From Acinetobacter sp. B51(2017) (GTDB taxonomy: Bacteria; Pseudomonadota; Gammaproteobacteria; Pseudomonadales; Moraxellaceae): a stretch of DNA of 64,000 bases. The notes under the pieces were generated by a model, which was not told the DNA's origin, did no database searches, and saw nothing but the letters and a program-made list of their open reading frames with translations. Below are positions 9,484 to 18,788 of this stretch, one piece after another. The first letter of the stretch is position 1. Each line of letters begins with the position of its first letter. Position numbers and translations under genes: made by a program. The stretch spans positions 18,715 through 82,714 of the forward strand of contig NZ_PJRJ01000014.1 of the NCBI RefSeq assembly GCF_003711395.1, in the 5' to 3' direction.

Positions 9484-10335
9484 TTATAGGCTATGCCCTA
9501 AAGCTTTACCCATTTCAACCGCAGATGTTGCGCCAAATGCAGCATCCCATTGCATTTTATCTTTTTCAAATAACACTACAGCGGTAGAACCTAAATAGAA
9601 ACGACCCAATTCTGCGCCTTTTTCTAAGAATAAATCATGCTGATTTAACTCTAAGCGACCTGTAGGTTTGACTTTACCTGTCGCGACGGTTTCAATGCCG
9701 GCCACAATCATCGCACCAACTAACACCACCGCCATACGACCAAGTTCGGTATCAAACAAGCACACCATACGTTCATTACGCGCAAATAAACCTGGGATGT
9801 TTTCGGCAGTGGTTTGATTTACAGAGAATAATTCACCTGGGACATAAAGTGTTTCTGTAAGGGTTCCGGCAAAGGGCATGTGTACACGGTGGTAATCTTT
9901 AGGTGATAAATACACTGTGGCAAATTGACCATTTTTAAACGGTTCAGCCAATTGTGGATCGGCAATCAGTTTTTCCACAGAAAAGCTTTGCCCTTTGGCT
10001 TGAAACACTTCGCCTTCAACAATCGTACCAATTTGTGAAATTGCACCATCGGCAGGTGACACAATACTGCGAGGATCTTGATCAACTTCACGCACGCCAT
10101 CTTTTAATGCGCGGGTAAAAAATTCATTAAATGACTTATATTTTAAAGCATTGCTTTGTTCTGCAATCGACATATCAATGCCATATTGCGCTTTAAAAGC
10201 ACTAATCACCGCATTTTTTACAATTGGATGTTCAGCTGCAGCCAACTTACCTACAATACGAGATAATTGATGCTGTGGCACAACGTTTTGCGCTTTAATA
10301 AAAATCTGTTGTTTTAAACGTGATGTGAGGCTCAA
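9484..10335 (-). CDS. psd: Phosphatidylserine decarboxylase proenzyme
   Basis: Converts phosphatidylserine to phosphatidylethanolamine at the inner membrane. At 283 residues it fits the short bacterial Psd type. The LGST motif near the C-terminus contains the serine (about 250) at which the proenzyme self-cleaves to form the pyruvoyl group, splitting it into beta and alpha chains. SPADG and DYHRVHMPF are the conserved His-containing blocks. The start is TTG at 10335-10333: GGAGAG sits 8 nt upstream, and this TTG overlaps the stop of the upstream rhodanese gene by 4 nt (TTGA), giving translational coupling. Confidence 0.93.
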   Translation of the reverse strand: MSLTSRLKQQIFIKAQNVVPQHQLSRIVGKLAAAEHPIVKNAVISAFKAQYGIDMSIAEQSNALKYKSFNEFFTRALKDGVREVDQDPRSIVSPADGAISQIGTIVEGEVFQAKGQSFSVEKLIADPQLAEPFKNGQFATVYLSPKDYHRVHMPFAGTLTETLYVPGELFSVNQTTAENIPGLFARNERMVCLFDTELGRMAVVLVGAMIVAGIETVATGKVKPTGRLELNQHDLFLEKGAELGRFYLGSTAVVLFEKDKMQWDAAFGATSAVEMGKALGHSL

Positions 10336-11168
10336 GACGGCAACTCTCCAGTAATAATCGGACTGTCGAGGCGATTGCCCCATTCACTCCATGCACCATC
10401 ATAGGCGCGAATATTCCAACCTAACAAACGCCCTAAAATATAAGCCAATCCAGAACGATGATGCGACTGACAATACACCACCACAGGCTCATTCAGATTA
10501 AAACCCAAATGTTCTAAGCGTTGTTGGGTACGTTCTAAAGGATGCAATTTTAGATGATTTTGCCGATTAAGGGCAGTACTCCATTCAAAATGCAATGCAC
10601 CTGGAATATGTCCACCACGGCGCGCAGCTAAACGTAGCCCTGTATATTCATCTTCGGTACGGCAATCCCAAATTTGGGTTTGATTATTTTGGACTAGCTC
10701 TAACAGCTCATCGTAATGTACTTGATATTGTAAATTGGTTTCCACTGGCAATAAATTTGCCACAGGTTCAAGCGTTGTCGCTTGCGATGATGTTGGCAAT
10801 TCTGCCGCAAGCCATGCATGAATGCCGCCATTAATCAGACTGGTGTTCTCAAAGCCTAAACAATGCAAATTCCAAATTAAACGCCCTGCCCATGCGCCGC
10901 CCTCATCGTCATAAGCTACAACATGATGCTCAGGTGAAATCTGTAAAAATTCAATTAGTTGTTGTAATTGCGTGGTTTCTGGTAAAAGACCAGAGGCATA
11001 TTCTTCTTGGCGCACCAACAACTTGGGTGCCAAATGCACAGCGCCCGGAATATGTAATTGTTCATGCACCGAACGACGACTTAAATCGACGATACGTAGT
11101 TGTGGATGTGCTAAAAATGGCACTAAATCTTCGGCTTCTATGAGTAAATCAAAATTTAAATCTGTCAT
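10332..11168 (-). CDS. Rhodanese-type sulfurtransferase (two-domain)
   Basis: A protein of about 278 residues with two rhodanese domains in tandem. The N-terminal one (about 1-125) lacks a catalytic cysteine. The C-terminal one ends in the active-site loop CQSHHRS, where the Cys would carry the persulfide. CRTEDEYTG is the usual substrate-entry segment. This is the TST/SseA arrangement, moving sulfane sulfur from thiosulfate or mercaptopyruvate to an acceptor; the physiological donor is not evident. The ATG at 11168 is preferred over one 30 nt upstream. It is coupled to psd by a 4-nt overlap, an arrangement with no obvious biochemical reason. Confidence 0.86.
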   Translation of the reverse strand: MTDLNFDLLIEAEDLVPFLAHPQLRIVDLSRRSVHEQLHIPGAVHLAPKLLVRQEEYASGLLPETTQLQQLIEFLQISPEHHVVAYDDEGGAWAGRLIWNLHCLGFENTSLINGGIHAWLAAELPTSSQATTLEPVANLLPVETNLQYQVHYDELLELVQNNQTQIWDCRTEDEYTGLRLAARRGGHIPGALHFEWSTALNRQNHLKLHPLERTQQRLEHLGFNLNEPVVVYCQSHHRSGLAYILGRLLGWNIRAYDGAWSEWGNRLDSPIITGELPS

Positions 11169-11275
11169 CTTTATCGTCGTTATAGCAGCTACTGTCAAAA
11201 TCTTAGCATAGCTGTTTATTATGATAATGCTGATTTCTTGCTAAGTTTTAGCAAAAAATCAGCGATAGCCACTAC

Positions 11276-12484
11276 TTATTCGTCAGGTTCTTGAATATCA
11301 AATACTTGACGTAAATAAGCTAAGAAAGTGTCATTATCAGTCATGGTTTTACCCGGACTATCAGAAATTTTAGCCACCGACTGACGATTACACTCCACTA
11401 ATTTTAAAACAATATTTAAAGGGGTTTGCCCCATATCATTGGTTAAGTTCGTGCCAATACCAAAGCTGACTTGGAAACGGTCTTTAAAGTATTGATGCAA
11501 CTTCCATGCTTTTTCGACATTTAAACCATCACTAAAGGTCAACATTTTGGTTTTGCTGTCAATTTTCAGCTTTTTATAATGCTCATACGCTTTATCGCCC
11601 CATTCATAGGGGTCGCCACTGTCATGACGTAAACCATCAAACAATTTGGCAAAGTACAAGTCAAAGTCACGTAGGAAAGCATCCATCCCCACCACATCAG
11701 TTAAGGCAATTCCTAAATCACCACGGTATTCTTGTACCCAAGTTTCTAGTGCTGATTTTTGGAAATCACGTAAACGTACATCAAGCGCTTGAAAAGCTTG
11801 TAAGAACTCATGTGCCATGGTGCCAATTGGAATAATATTAAGCTCTTTGGCTAACAACACATTGCTGGTACCACGGAAAATATCCGGTACGGCTTTATGA
11901 AATTCTTGTACTACATGCTTTTGCCATTCAAAACTATAACGGCGGCGCGTGCCAAAATCTGATACCAAAAACGGCGGATCTTCAGGATCTTGTTGGCGTT
12001 GATAATCTTGCATTAAAGCAATTTTAGCTTTAAGACGACGTTCACCTTCTGCTAAAACCGCATCCGAACGAATCTTGCTAAAGTACAGTTCATTGACAAT
12101 TGCCAAGACGAAGATTTCAAACATCATCGCTTGTACCATTGGGCCTTCGACCCAAATGTCTAAACGACCTTCGCTATCAATACCTGCTTTAATAAAGCGG
12201 CGCTTTAATTGGAATAATTCTAAATAATCAACAAAATCACTTTTGATAAAACGCAAGCTACGTAAATAAGTGAGCTCATCTTCTTTAAATTTTAGCTCAC
12301 ATAGGTAATCGAGTTGCTGTTGCAATTCCGGTAAAATATCAGCCAACGGATATTCAGTCTGTTCCAAATTACGGCAGCGGAAATGATACACACTATGCGT
12401 TTGTGGAAATTTGTGTAATACCACCTGCAGCATGGTGAATTTATACAGGTCGGTATCCAACAATGATCGAATTATCGGTTGCAT
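11276..12484 (-). CDS. pncB: Nicotinate phosphoribosyltransferase
   Basis: Joins nicotinate to PRPP to make nicotinate mononucleotide, a step of NAD salvage in the cytosol. About 402 residues, as for PncB. The N-terminus ([20 protein letters not shown]), [22 protein letters not shown] and [14 protein letters not shown] are family blocks. The ATG at 12484 fits the usual PncB start; an in-frame GTG 30 nt upstream is less likely. pncA (nicotinamidase), which makes nicotinate, lies about 9 kb away in the same window, as does nadC. Confidence 0.94.
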   Translation of the reverse strand: MQPIIRSLLDTDLYKFTMLQVVLHKFPQTHSVYHFRCRNLEQTEYPLADILPELQQQLDYLCELKFKEDELTYLRSLRFIKSDFVDYLELFQLKRRFIKAGIDSEGRLDIWVEGPMVQAMMFEIFVLAIVNELYFSKIRSDAVLAEGERRLKAKIALMQDYQRQQDPEDPPFLVSDFGTRRRYSFEWQKHVVQEFHKAVPDIFRGTSNVLLAKELNIIPIGTMAHEFLQAFQALDVRLRDFQKSALETWVQEYRGDLGIALTDVVGMDAFLRDFDLYFAKLFDGLRHDSGDPYEWGDKAYEHYKKLKIDSKTKMLTFSDGLNVEKAWKLHQYFKDRFQVSFGIGTNLTNDMGQTPLNIVLKLVECNRQSVAKISDSPGKTMTDNDTFLAYLRQVFDIQEPDE

Positions 12485-12639
12485 GTTCTGCTCATGAAAA
12501 AGTCCTTTACTCACTATAAAAACTTAATCTTGAGTTGCAAATCAAAAAAAACGATTTTGCGCTATTTTTTCTGCTTTTTACCCGCCATCTAGCGAATTTT
12601 CTACAAAAAGCTATTTTACTTGCGTTGAAATAGGCATAC

Positions 12640-12656
12640 ATTAAGTTTGGCTTAAT
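12640..12656. promoter_or_regulatory. Inverted repeat ATTAAG-N5-CTTAAT
   Basis: A 6-bp perfect inverted repeat in the divergent region between pncB and the roadblock-like gene. Its symmetry and position are those of an operator, but no regulator is identified. Confidence 0.3.
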
Positions 12657-12692
12657 GATAAACCCTCAACAAGAGTGCTAACTGCATCACAA

Positions 12693-12717
12693 AAATTAAC
12701 ATAATATGTTAATTTTA
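12693..12717. promoter_or_regulatory. 25-bp near-perfect palindrome, candidate operator
   Basis: The arms AAAATTAACATA and TATGTTAATTTT are exact reverse complements around a single central A. There is no following T-run, so it is not a terminator. It lies between the divergent pncB and roadblock-like genes in a 370-bp AT-rich spacer whose remaining sequence shows only scattered A/T tracts. Confidence 0.45.
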
Positions 12718-12854
12718 TGATTATTAGATATTTTTTTATTAGATTTTATTGCAATCGTTTTTCTTTTTATTTAGCATAGATTTGAGCAAAAATTTGATCA
12801 TTTTTTTTGCAAATTTTTCATCATTTATTCTTTGTAACACCTCGGGGAATCCAC

Positions 12855-13211
12855 ATGGCTAAACTTACTTTAGACGAATTAGCAGAAATTGACGGTTTCG
12901 TAGCCGCTGCACTTGTAGACAGCTCAAGTGGTCTAGCGCTTGCAACTTTAGGTAGTGGTATTGATTTAGAATTAGCTGCGGCAGGCAATACCGAAGTGAT
13001 TCGCGCTAAGGTAAAAACAGCGAAAGCTTTACAGTTAAATGATAAAATTGAAGATATTTTAATTACTTTAGGTAAGCAATATCACCTCATGCGTCCTTTA
13101 GATCGTAATGATGAGTTGTTCTTGTACCTTGTATTAGATCGTCAAAAATCTAACCTTGCAATGGCTCGTCACGAATTACGTAGCTTTGAAAAAGGTTTAG
13201 ATTTTGCTTAA
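12855..13211 (+). CDS. Roadblock/LC7-like small protein
   Basis: 118 residues starting [15 protein letters not shown]; the ATG at 12855 follows GGGGA by 5 nt. The layout suggests a roadblock/LC7 (MglB-like) fold: an N-terminal helix, a strand pair with [16 protein letters not shown], a central helix, and a C-terminal strand-helix ([21 protein letters not shown]). Proteins of this fold act as partners of small GTPases or in surface motility, but nothing here fixes a partner. Preceded by a 370-bp AT-rich spacer and followed by a strong terminator, so it is monocistronic. Confidence 0.7.
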   Translation: MAKLTLDELAEIDGFVAAALVDSSSGLALATLGSGIDLELAAAGNTEVIRAKVKTAKALQLNDKIEDILITLGKQYHLMRPLDRNDELFLYLVLDRQKSNLAMARHELRSFEKGLDFA

Positions 13212-13220
13212 TCGCAAATA

Positions 13221-13265
13221 AGACTCAAAAAAAAATCTGTCTTAATGACAGATTTTTTTTAGTCT
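13221..13265. terminator. Bidirectional terminator
   Basis: The stem AATCTGTC/GACAGATT with loop TTAAT is flanked by an A-run and a T-run, and further bracketed by AGACT/AGTCT. It separates the roadblock-like gene from the convergent ribbon-helix-helix gene. Confidence 0.9.
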
Positions 13266-13276
13266 AGCCCATATAT

Positions 13277-13474
13277 TTAAGCATCTTTTTGGTCATGATT
13301 TAAATTGCCTTGCATTTGGGTAGAATAATCTACACCATGTTGTTTTAAATATTCACGAATAAGTTGACGTACCACTTGTGAAGGTTTTAAATCTTGACGC
13401 GCACATAATTCTTCAAAAGCTTGTTTCTTGATTGGGTCAATGAGTACGGTCAATCTTGCAGTCTTATTTTCCAT
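13277..13474 (-). CDS. Ribbon-helix-helix (CopG/MetJ-fold) protein
   Basis: 65 residues from the ATG at 13474. The N-terminal strand (TARLTVLIDP) and two helices (KKQAFEELCARQ and KPSQVVRQLIREYLKQHG) match the ribbon-helix-helix DNA-binding fold. The polar tail is probably disordered. No toxin gene is adjacent, so an antitoxin role is not supported. It may be a small DNA-binding regulator of unknown target. Confidence 0.7.
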   Translation of the reverse strand: MENKTARLTVLIDPIKKQAFEELCARQDLKPSQVVRQLIREYLKQHGVDYSTQMQGNLNHDQKDA

Positions 13475-13614
13475 CTTTTTAACAAACACTAAAAATTAAT
13501 ATTAAATTATAATAAGATTAACATTTATTTTTCTCAAGTCCTTATTGTACATCTTTTAGCTAAAATTAAAAAAGGCCGAATTTTCATCGACCTTGGATAT
13601 ACTCTGTGTGCTAT

Positions 13615-14085
13615 TTAGTCGAGCAGTTGCTTTAGCTTTTGCTCTTGCCCGATCACTTTTGCAAATTCAGCCACAGTTTTTTGCCCTGTTTGCTTGGCAT
13701 TTAAATCACAATCTACATTTTTTAATTGTTTGGCAATCGACCATTCAAGTTTGAAAATCGCACCCATCAATGCAGTATTGCCTTTGTTATCACGTAAGCA
13801 ACGATCTGCCCCATGTTTTAATAGACTGCTAACAATATCTTGATGCCCATAATAAGTTGCCATCATCAGCGCGGTATAACCCTCATGGTTTTTTACATCA
13901 ACGGGAAAACCATGTTTTAAAAATTCGTTAATCACTTCACTATTGCCAGTACGTGCTGCAGCAAAGAATAAATTAATCACATTTTGCTGTGCTTTGAGTG
14001 AGGCTTGCGGCGAAGTTTGTGCTTGCGTTTGTCCTACAGCCAAGCCTAGAGCTACAGTCAGCAGCATGCTTTTTAACAATTTCAT
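13615..14085 (-). CDS. Exported ankyrin-repeat protein, AnkB-like partner of the catalase
   Basis: 156 residues with a signal peptide ending near AVGQTQA, then about four ankyrin repeats (NLFFAAARTGNSEVINEFLK, GYTALMMATYYGHQDIVSSL, GNTALMGAIFK and a weaker last one). The ATG at 14085 is preferred because AGGA is 6 nt upstream; another ATG directly abuts the Shine-Dalgarno. It lies 145 bp downstream of an exported catalase, the same order as katB-ankB in Pseudomonas, where the ankyrin protein is needed for full catalase activity. I infer a periplasmic catalase-assisting role. Confidence 0.8.
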   Translation of the reverse strand: MKLLKSMLLTVALGLAVGQTQAQTSPQASLKAQQNVINLFFAAARTGNSEVINEFLKHGFPVDVKNHEGYTALMMATYYGHQDIVSSLLKHGADRCLRDNKGNTALMGAIFKLEWSIAKQLKNVDCDLNAKQTGQKTVAEFAKVIGQEQKLKQLLD

Positions 14086-14129
14086 GATCATTCCTATAGA
14101 TAACTTGCGTGAGATAACAAAAACAAGTG

Positions 14130-14176
14130 CCTGTAAAACTCCCCTAGGGTGCAGGAAAGGAATTGAGTTTTACAGG
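14130..14176 (-). other. Long inverted repeat in the catalase-ankyrin intercistronic region
   Basis: The arms CCTGTAAAACTC (14130-14141) and GAGTTTTACAGG (14165-14176) are perfectly complementary over 12 bp around a 23-nt loop. In the direction of the two genes it would form an RNA stem followed by a weak U-rich stretch (CACTTGTTTTTG). It may act as an attenuator or RNA-processing site setting the catalase to ankyrin ratio. Confidence 0.6.
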
Positions 14177-14236
14177 ACTTTTCGGAGGTGATTTCCTATA
14201 TGGCGCACCAATCACCAATCTTTAGACCAATCGAAA

Positions 14237-15754
14237 TTAGTCTTTTAAAGCTGCAGCTTTTGCTTTTACAGTTGCAAGGTTACCGTTGACTGCTTTGGTC
14301 ATACGCGTACCGTAGTCTGCATCTGCTTTATAGAAGTAAGACAACATGATGTGCTTAGTTTCTGAATCTTTAACATTACCAAGATCAGCAGCTAAGTTCA
14401 TGATTAAGTTATCTTTCTCTTTAGCAGAGTATGAACGGTAAAGTTCACCCGCTTGCTTAAAGTTTTGCTCTTTCACAGCACGTTGTTGAACTGTGCCAGA
14501 AAGTGGAGTTTCTACCGCACGCGCTTTAGGTGTAGATGGTTTTGGCTCAATACGGCTTGGTTCATAGTTCACATTAGATGTCGTACCGCCAACGTTCATG
14601 TAACCATCTTGGTTGTTGTTGTTTACAGCAACTAATGGACGGTTTACAGGGATTTGCTGGTGATTCGCACCTAAACGATACATTTGCGTATCTGAGTAAG
14701 AGAAGATACGACCTTGGAGTAGACGGTCTTCTGATGGCTCGATACCTGGTACTAAATTACCTGGGGCCAATGCCACTTGTTCCGTTTCTTGGAAGAAGTT
14801 TTTCGGCATACGGTTCAGCGTTAAAGTACCAACTTTAGTTTCTGGAACTAGGTTGGTTGGCCAGATTTTCGTTGGATCTAGTGGATCAAACTCAAACTTG
14901 CCTAGATCTTTAGGATCCAATACTTGGATATAAAGATCCCATTTCGGGAAGTTACCCGCGTTAATGTTTTTGTAAAGATCGTTGGTTAAGTGGTTGAAGT
15001 CTTTACCTTGTTGTTCCATCGCTTCTTTAACGTTCAGACCTTTCACGCCTTGTTTAGAGCGGAAGTTGAACTTCACGTATTTGTACTCGCCTTTTGCGTT
15101 ATACAATTTGAACGCGTGTACACCAAAACCATCTTGTTCACGGTAGCTAGTAGGAACACCTTGGTTACCATACACGTAAGTTAACATGTTGGTTGCCCAT
15201 GGTTGGCTCGACAAGAAGTCAAATACGCGGTTTGCGTCTTGAACGTTGTCAATTGGGCTTGGCTTCATGGCGTGAATAAAGTCAGGGAATTTGATGGCAT
15301 CACGGATAAAGAATACTGGAGTTTGGTTACCCACTAAATCCCAGTTACCTTCTTGCGTGTAAAACTTAATCGCGAAACCATGCGGGTCACGTAGAGTTTC
15401 AGGCGAGTGTTTACCGTGAATTACGGTTGAGAAACGTAAGAATACAGGGGTTTTAGTTCCTGCTTTAAATAATGACGCAATCGTTAAGTCAGATAAATCT
15501 TTAGTTGCTACGAATTCACCGTAAGCACCTGTACCACGCGCGTGTACCACACGCTCAGGAATACGCTCACGACCAAAACGTTGTAATTTTTGGATTAATT
15601 GTACATCTTGTAATAATACAGAACCGTTAGGACCTGCAGTGATTGAGTTTTGGTTATCACCAACTGGTGCGCCGTTGTCTTTAGTTAATGGCGCTGCTTG
15701 AACACCAGCAGTCACTGCTGCAAGCATTGCAACGAGCAAAGAACGCTTAAACAT
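14237..15754 (-). CDS. katB: Periplasmic catalase (KatB-type, small subunit)
   Basis: Breaks down hydrogen peroxide. About 505 residues from the ATG at 15754 (MFKRSLLVAMLAAVTAGVQA), whose N-terminus is a signal peptide cleaved after VQA, so the enzyme is exported. Catalytic His is in VVHARGTGAYG, the distal Asn in GNQTPVFFIRDA, and the proximal heme Tyr in RIFSYSDTQMYRLG. Length and order match clade 3 heme catalases. Linked to an exported ankyrin protein downstream. A longer frame upstream of this ATG would hide the signal peptide and is unlikely. Confidence 0.92.
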   Translation of the reverse strand: MFKRSLLVAMLAAVTAGVQAAPLTKDNGAPVGDNQNSITAGPNGSVLLQDVQLIQKLQRFGRERIPERVVHARGTGAYGEFVATKDLSDLTIASLFKAGTKTPVFLRFSTVIHGKHSPETLRDPHGFAIKFYTQEGNWDLVGNQTPVFFIRDAIKFPDFIHAMKPSPIDNVQDANRVFDFLSSQPWATNMLTYVYGNQGVPTSYREQDGFGVHAFKLYNAKGEYKYVKFNFRSKQGVKGLNVKEAMEQQGKDFNHLTNDLYKNINAGNFPKWDLYIQVLDPKDLGKFEFDPLDPTKIWPTNLVPETKVGTLTLNRMPKNFFQETEQVALAPGNLVPGIEPSEDRLLQGRIFSYSDTQMYRLGANHQQIPVNRPLVAVNNNNQDGYMNVGGTTSNVNYEPSRIEPKPSTPKARAVETPLSGTVQQRAVKEQNFKQAGELYRSYSAKEKDNLIMNLAADLGNVKDSETKHIMLSYFYKADADYGTRMTKAVNGNLATVKAKAAALKD

Positions 15755-15818
15755 GTTGTCATCTCTCAATAAATACCTTTCCTGCACGGCATAAGGTACT
15801 AAAATTTAGGTTAGAGGT

Positions 15819-15837
15819 AAAAATGATAATTTTTATT
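15819..15837. promoter_or_regulatory. Possible Fur-like box upstream of the catalase
   Basis: A 15-base core, AATGATAATTTTTAT, at 15822-15836 agrees with 13 of 15 positions of the Fur consensus core AATGATAATCATTAT. It lies about 65-85 bp before the catalase start. AT-rich DNA makes chance matches easy. Confidence 0.25.
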
Positions 15838-15976
15838 AGATTCATCGTTTTATTAAATACAAAATATTAAATTTTTATCAAAGGCTTAAAGACTAATATT
15901 TTTTATCATTACAGACAATTATGAGCTTTTGCTACAATAGATCGCAACGTAAGAATTATATGGTTTCGGTTAAATT

Positions 15977-16417
15977 ATGCGTGCATTATTGCAACGGGTC
16001 TTAGAAGCAAAAGTAGTCGTTGACGGAGAAGTAACAGGGCAAATTGAGCAAGGAATTTTAGTTTTTTTAGGCTTGGGCAAAGACGATAATTTAAACAAAG
16101 GCAAAAAGCTGATTGATAAAATTTTAAAGTACCGTTTTTTTGATGATGAACAAGGCAAAATGGGTTGGAATGTCAGTCAAGCAGGTGGCGGTATTTTGTT
16201 GGTTTCACAGTTTACCTTAATGGCACAAACCCAAAAAGGCTTACGTCCTGATTTTGGCCCTGCTATGCCACCTCAAGATGCCAAACTGTTATATGAACAA
16301 CTGGTCGACTACGCTAAATCACAATTTAAGCATATAGAGACAGGTATTTTTGCTGCCGATATGAAAGTACATTTGGTCAACGATGGGCCAGTGACTTTTA
16401 ATTTGGAAGTTGAATAA
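15977..16417 (+). CDS. dtd: D-aminoacyl-tRNA deacylase
   Basis: A 146-residue enzyme that removes D-amino acids wrongly attached to tRNA. It starts MRALLQRV as usual for Dtd, carries the SQFTL active-site motif and the cross-subunit NDGPVT motif near the C-terminus (family form NxGPV/FT). Full length. Followed by a hairpin terminator shared with a convergent gene. Confidence 0.95.
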   Translation: MRALLQRVLEAKVVVDGEVTGQIEQGILVFLGLGKDDNLNKGKKLIDKILKYRFFDDEQGKMGWNVSQAGGGILLVSQFTLMAQTQKGLRPDFGPAMPPQDAKLLYEQLVDYAKSQFKHIETGIFAADMKVHLVNDGPVTFNLEVE

Positions 16418-16430
16418 ATACCAAAAATTT

Positions 16431-16454
16431 AGCCCGCATTTGCGGGCTTTTTTT
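16431..16454. terminator. Intrinsic terminator after dtd
   Basis: The stem AGCCCGCA/TGCGGGCT is followed by seven Ts on the + strand, and overlaps the 3' end of the convergent SCP2-like gene. Confidence 0.85.
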
Positions 16455-16923
16455 AACGAGCAATTTTTTCTTTAATCAAACGGCGTACTTGCTTAAATTT
16501 AGTTTTCACCTCTTTCGGCACCACCAACTGTGCAGTGCGATTGAGCCAAACCAATAAGCTAAAATCACCTTCCATTTTAATGGAGCCATTTTGTACCCCA
16601 GTCATAATCGCCGAAGTGTCACCCTTAAGCAAAGTTTTTACAGCTTGCTCACTGCTTTCAAATTGCAGCACAAAATCCGCAGCTTCTGCACGACCTGAAA
16701 CGGTCGAAATCTCTCCATGATTAACAACAATTTGTCGCGCCATGCCATGGTCTGTAGCAATCTCTAAACGAAATTGGCGCTCTTTAATCAGCTCAATAAA
16801 TTTAGGATTGCTACGTGACATTTGCTTCATGCGTAGAACTAATCCTGCAACCAATAAGTCAAGTGGATCGGTACTCACATCAACAAGCGGTAACTTCACC
16901 ACAGGAAGATTTGGAAATTTCAT
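16453..16923 (-). CDS. SCP2 (sterol carrier)-like domain protein
   Basis: 156 residues. The C-terminal two-thirds alternate strands and helices in the order of an SCP2-type hydrophobic pocket (DFVLQFESSEQAVKTLLKGD, AIMTGVQNGSIKMEGDFSLLVWL). The GxIKMEGD segment is the usual SCP2 signature. Bacterial relatives include the lipid-binding accessory protein UbiJ, but this is not clearly UbiJ. No signal peptide or membrane segment. Function is unassigned beyond probable lipid binding. Confidence 0.65.
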   Translation of the reverse strand: MKFPNLPVVKLPLVDVSTDPLDLLVAGLVLRMKQMSRSNPKFIELIKERQFRLEIATDHGMARQIVVNHGEISTVSGRAEAADFVLQFESSEQAVKTLLKGDTSAIMTGVQNGSIKMEGDFSLLVWLNRTAQLVVPKEVKTKFKQVRRLIKEKIAR

Positions 16924-17031
16924 TTAAGCTGCCTATTTTTAATTGTTTCTAAATTACGCATCCTAGCATAATTGTAAAAAATTTCTGTATAACAAGCGCT
17001 AATCTGTCATTTTTAGACTGTAAAATCTGCT

Positions 17032-17355
17032 TTAACGCGAAGCATCTGTTAAGTCTTGACCAGTATAGGCACACTGTTGTTCATCATATACTGGGGTATG
17101 TTCCCTATAGATTGGACTAGGTTTAATCTCTTGCTGTACCTTACGATCTTCTCGCAATAACAAAGCCAAAAGCGCAATCAGTAACATGATAATGCCTAGA
17201 CCATAGCCCAGCATACTCGGTACATCAAACAACCACATTAAGCTTAAGGTCAAGGCCTCAATCAATACCGCGATGCTCGCCAAGATTATATAGCGTCGAT
17301 CGCTGCTTAAAAAATACAGTGCAACAATCAACATCAATAACACAACAATGCTCAT
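17032..17355 (-). CDS. Small inner-membrane protein of unknown function
   Basis: 107 residues with three hydrophobic segments (about residues 2-13, 20-42 and 48-66) followed by a polar, charged C-terminal tail of about 40 residues. I do not recognise a family. It stands alone between two intergenic spacers and would sit in the inner membrane with a cytoplasmic tail. Confidence 0.65.
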   Translation of the reverse strand: MSIVVLLMLIVALYFLSSDRRYIILASIAVLIEALTLSLMWLFDVPSMLGYGLGIIMLLIALLALLLREDRKVQQEIKPSPIYREHTPVYDEQQCAYTGQDLTDASR

Positions 17356-17464
17356 GAATTATCTCCTCAACTAAAATGACTTTCCTTTTAGTCTGAGGCG
17401 ATTATGCCGAATTTAGGCTTGAAAAAAATCCAATCACACATGTGTTACGACACAAGATGTCGCT

Positions 17465-17496
17465 AAAAAAAATGCAACCCTTAGGCTGCATTTTTT
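17465..17496. terminator. Terminator after serB
   Basis: AAAAAATGCA/TGCATTTTTT arms with an inner CC/GG pair. On the minus strand the hairpin is followed by a T-run, suiting the serB transcript. Confidence 0.8.
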
Positions 17497-17511
17497 GTTT
17501 AACTCAACACA

Positions 17512-18492
17512 TTAGAGTGCATGAATTTCTTTGGCATGTACGCCCAATAGATAGAGTACGCCGTCTAAACCAATGTTTGAAATGGCGTGCTGTGCAGTTT
17601 GGCGTACTAGTGGCTTCGCATGATAAGCCACACCTAAACCTGCTAAACCCAGCATAGGTAAATCATTTGCACCATCACCTACCGCTACAGTTTGTTCTAA
17701 ACTAAGCCCCATTTGTTCGGCAATTTTTCCTAAGAATAAAGCTTTACGTGCACCATCCATAATGTCGCCTTTGACTTCACCTGTCACTTTACCATCTTGA
17801 ATATCTAAGACATTAGCATGTACTTCATCAAGACCTAACTTGGCTTGTAGATATTCGGCAAAATATTGGAAACCACCAGATAAAATTGCGGTACGGTAGC
17901 CCTGCGCTTTTAAAGTGGAGATTAAATGTGCTGCACCTTCGTTAACAGTCAGGCGCTCGGCAATACTGGCGAGTACAGAAGCATCCATACCTTTTAATAG
18001 CGCTACGCGTGCACGGAAGCTGGCTTGAAAATCTAACTCGCCTTGCATGGCACGTTCGGTAATTTCAGCCACTTGCTCACCTACACCCGCTTCTTTGGCC
18101 AACTCATCAATGACTTCTTGACCAATTAAAGTTGAATCCATATCAAAACAGATTAAACGACGTGGCTGGCAATAATCTGCGCTGGCTTGTAAAGCCAGAT
18201 CAATCTGACGTTGCTGCGCTAAAGCTAACAGTGCTTGACGCATTGCCGATTCATCTGCAATTCGCCCCGCAAGTGTTAATTGTACACAAGCGCGCGCCGC
18301 TAAATTTTCTTGGGCTACAGATACAGGAAGACCCGTCAAACGGGCCTTATTTTTAATCATTAAACCTTGTGCAGTAAGCAATTCGGCAACAGCATCTACA
18401 TCAGCAGTGCTGAGTTGGGTTGCCAATACTGTCAAAATGTAGTCGGCGTTTTTTACTTCACTTAGCCACTGTTCAGAAGGGATTAAAGACAT
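17512..18492 (-). CDS. serB: Phosphoserine phosphatase
   Basis: Last step of serine synthesis: phosphoserine to serine. About 326 residues from the ATG at 18492. The N-terminal ~110 residues form an ACT-like regulatory region. The C-terminal HAD domain has the nucleophile motif DMDSTLIGQEVIDELA, AILSGGFQYF (motif II) and VGDGANDLPML (motif III). It lies back to back with an Smp/YtjB-like gene, the same neighbour pair as in E. coli and Pseudomonas. Confidence 0.94.
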   Translation of the reverse strand: MSLIPSEQWLSEVKNADYILTVLATQLSTADVDAVAELLTAQGLMIKNKARLTGLPVSVAQENLAARACVQLTLAGRIADESAMRQALLALAQQRQIDLALQASADYCQPRRLICFDMDSTLIGQEVIDELAKEAGVGEQVAEITERAMQGELDFQASFRARVALLKGMDASVLASIAERLTVNEGAAHLISTLKAQGYRTAILSGGFQYFAEYLQAKLGLDEVHANVLDIQDGKVTGEVKGDIMDGARKALFLGKIAEQMGLSLEQTVAVGDGANDLPMLGLAGLGVAYHAKPLVRQTAQHAISNIGLDGVLYLLGVHAKEIHAL

Positions 18493-18788
18493 GGTTTTAA
18501 AGCTCACAGTTAGGTCAATTTCATGTGCTAGATTAGAATTTCATGCTTGCCAGCGCGTGGCAAATGAATTTTCTAGAGCGACTATAATGCTTAAATTCAG
18601 TGATTTGTAAATAACAGTTTATCGAACAGTAAGAATTTGTCAGCAATGAGCGGACAATCGCTATCTGAATCGAGTAAACTGAGGCAGTTGGATGGACCCT
18701 AAAAATGATAAAAGAATGATTTCTCGCATGAATTAAGCGGGTCTTACACCACAACTATTGTTAGAATCATCATCGAAATTGAATCGAA

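Noticed and set aside
13277..13474. The ribbon-helix-helix protein as the antitoxin of a toxin-antitoxin pair.
   Set aside because: No toxin-like frame lies next to it; the neighbours are the roadblock-like gene and the ankyrin gene, each with separate signals.
18533..18754. A 73-residue minus-strand frame between serB and the Smp-like gene.
   Set aside because: No ribosome site, residues unlike a folded protein, and it would fill the divergent promoter region.
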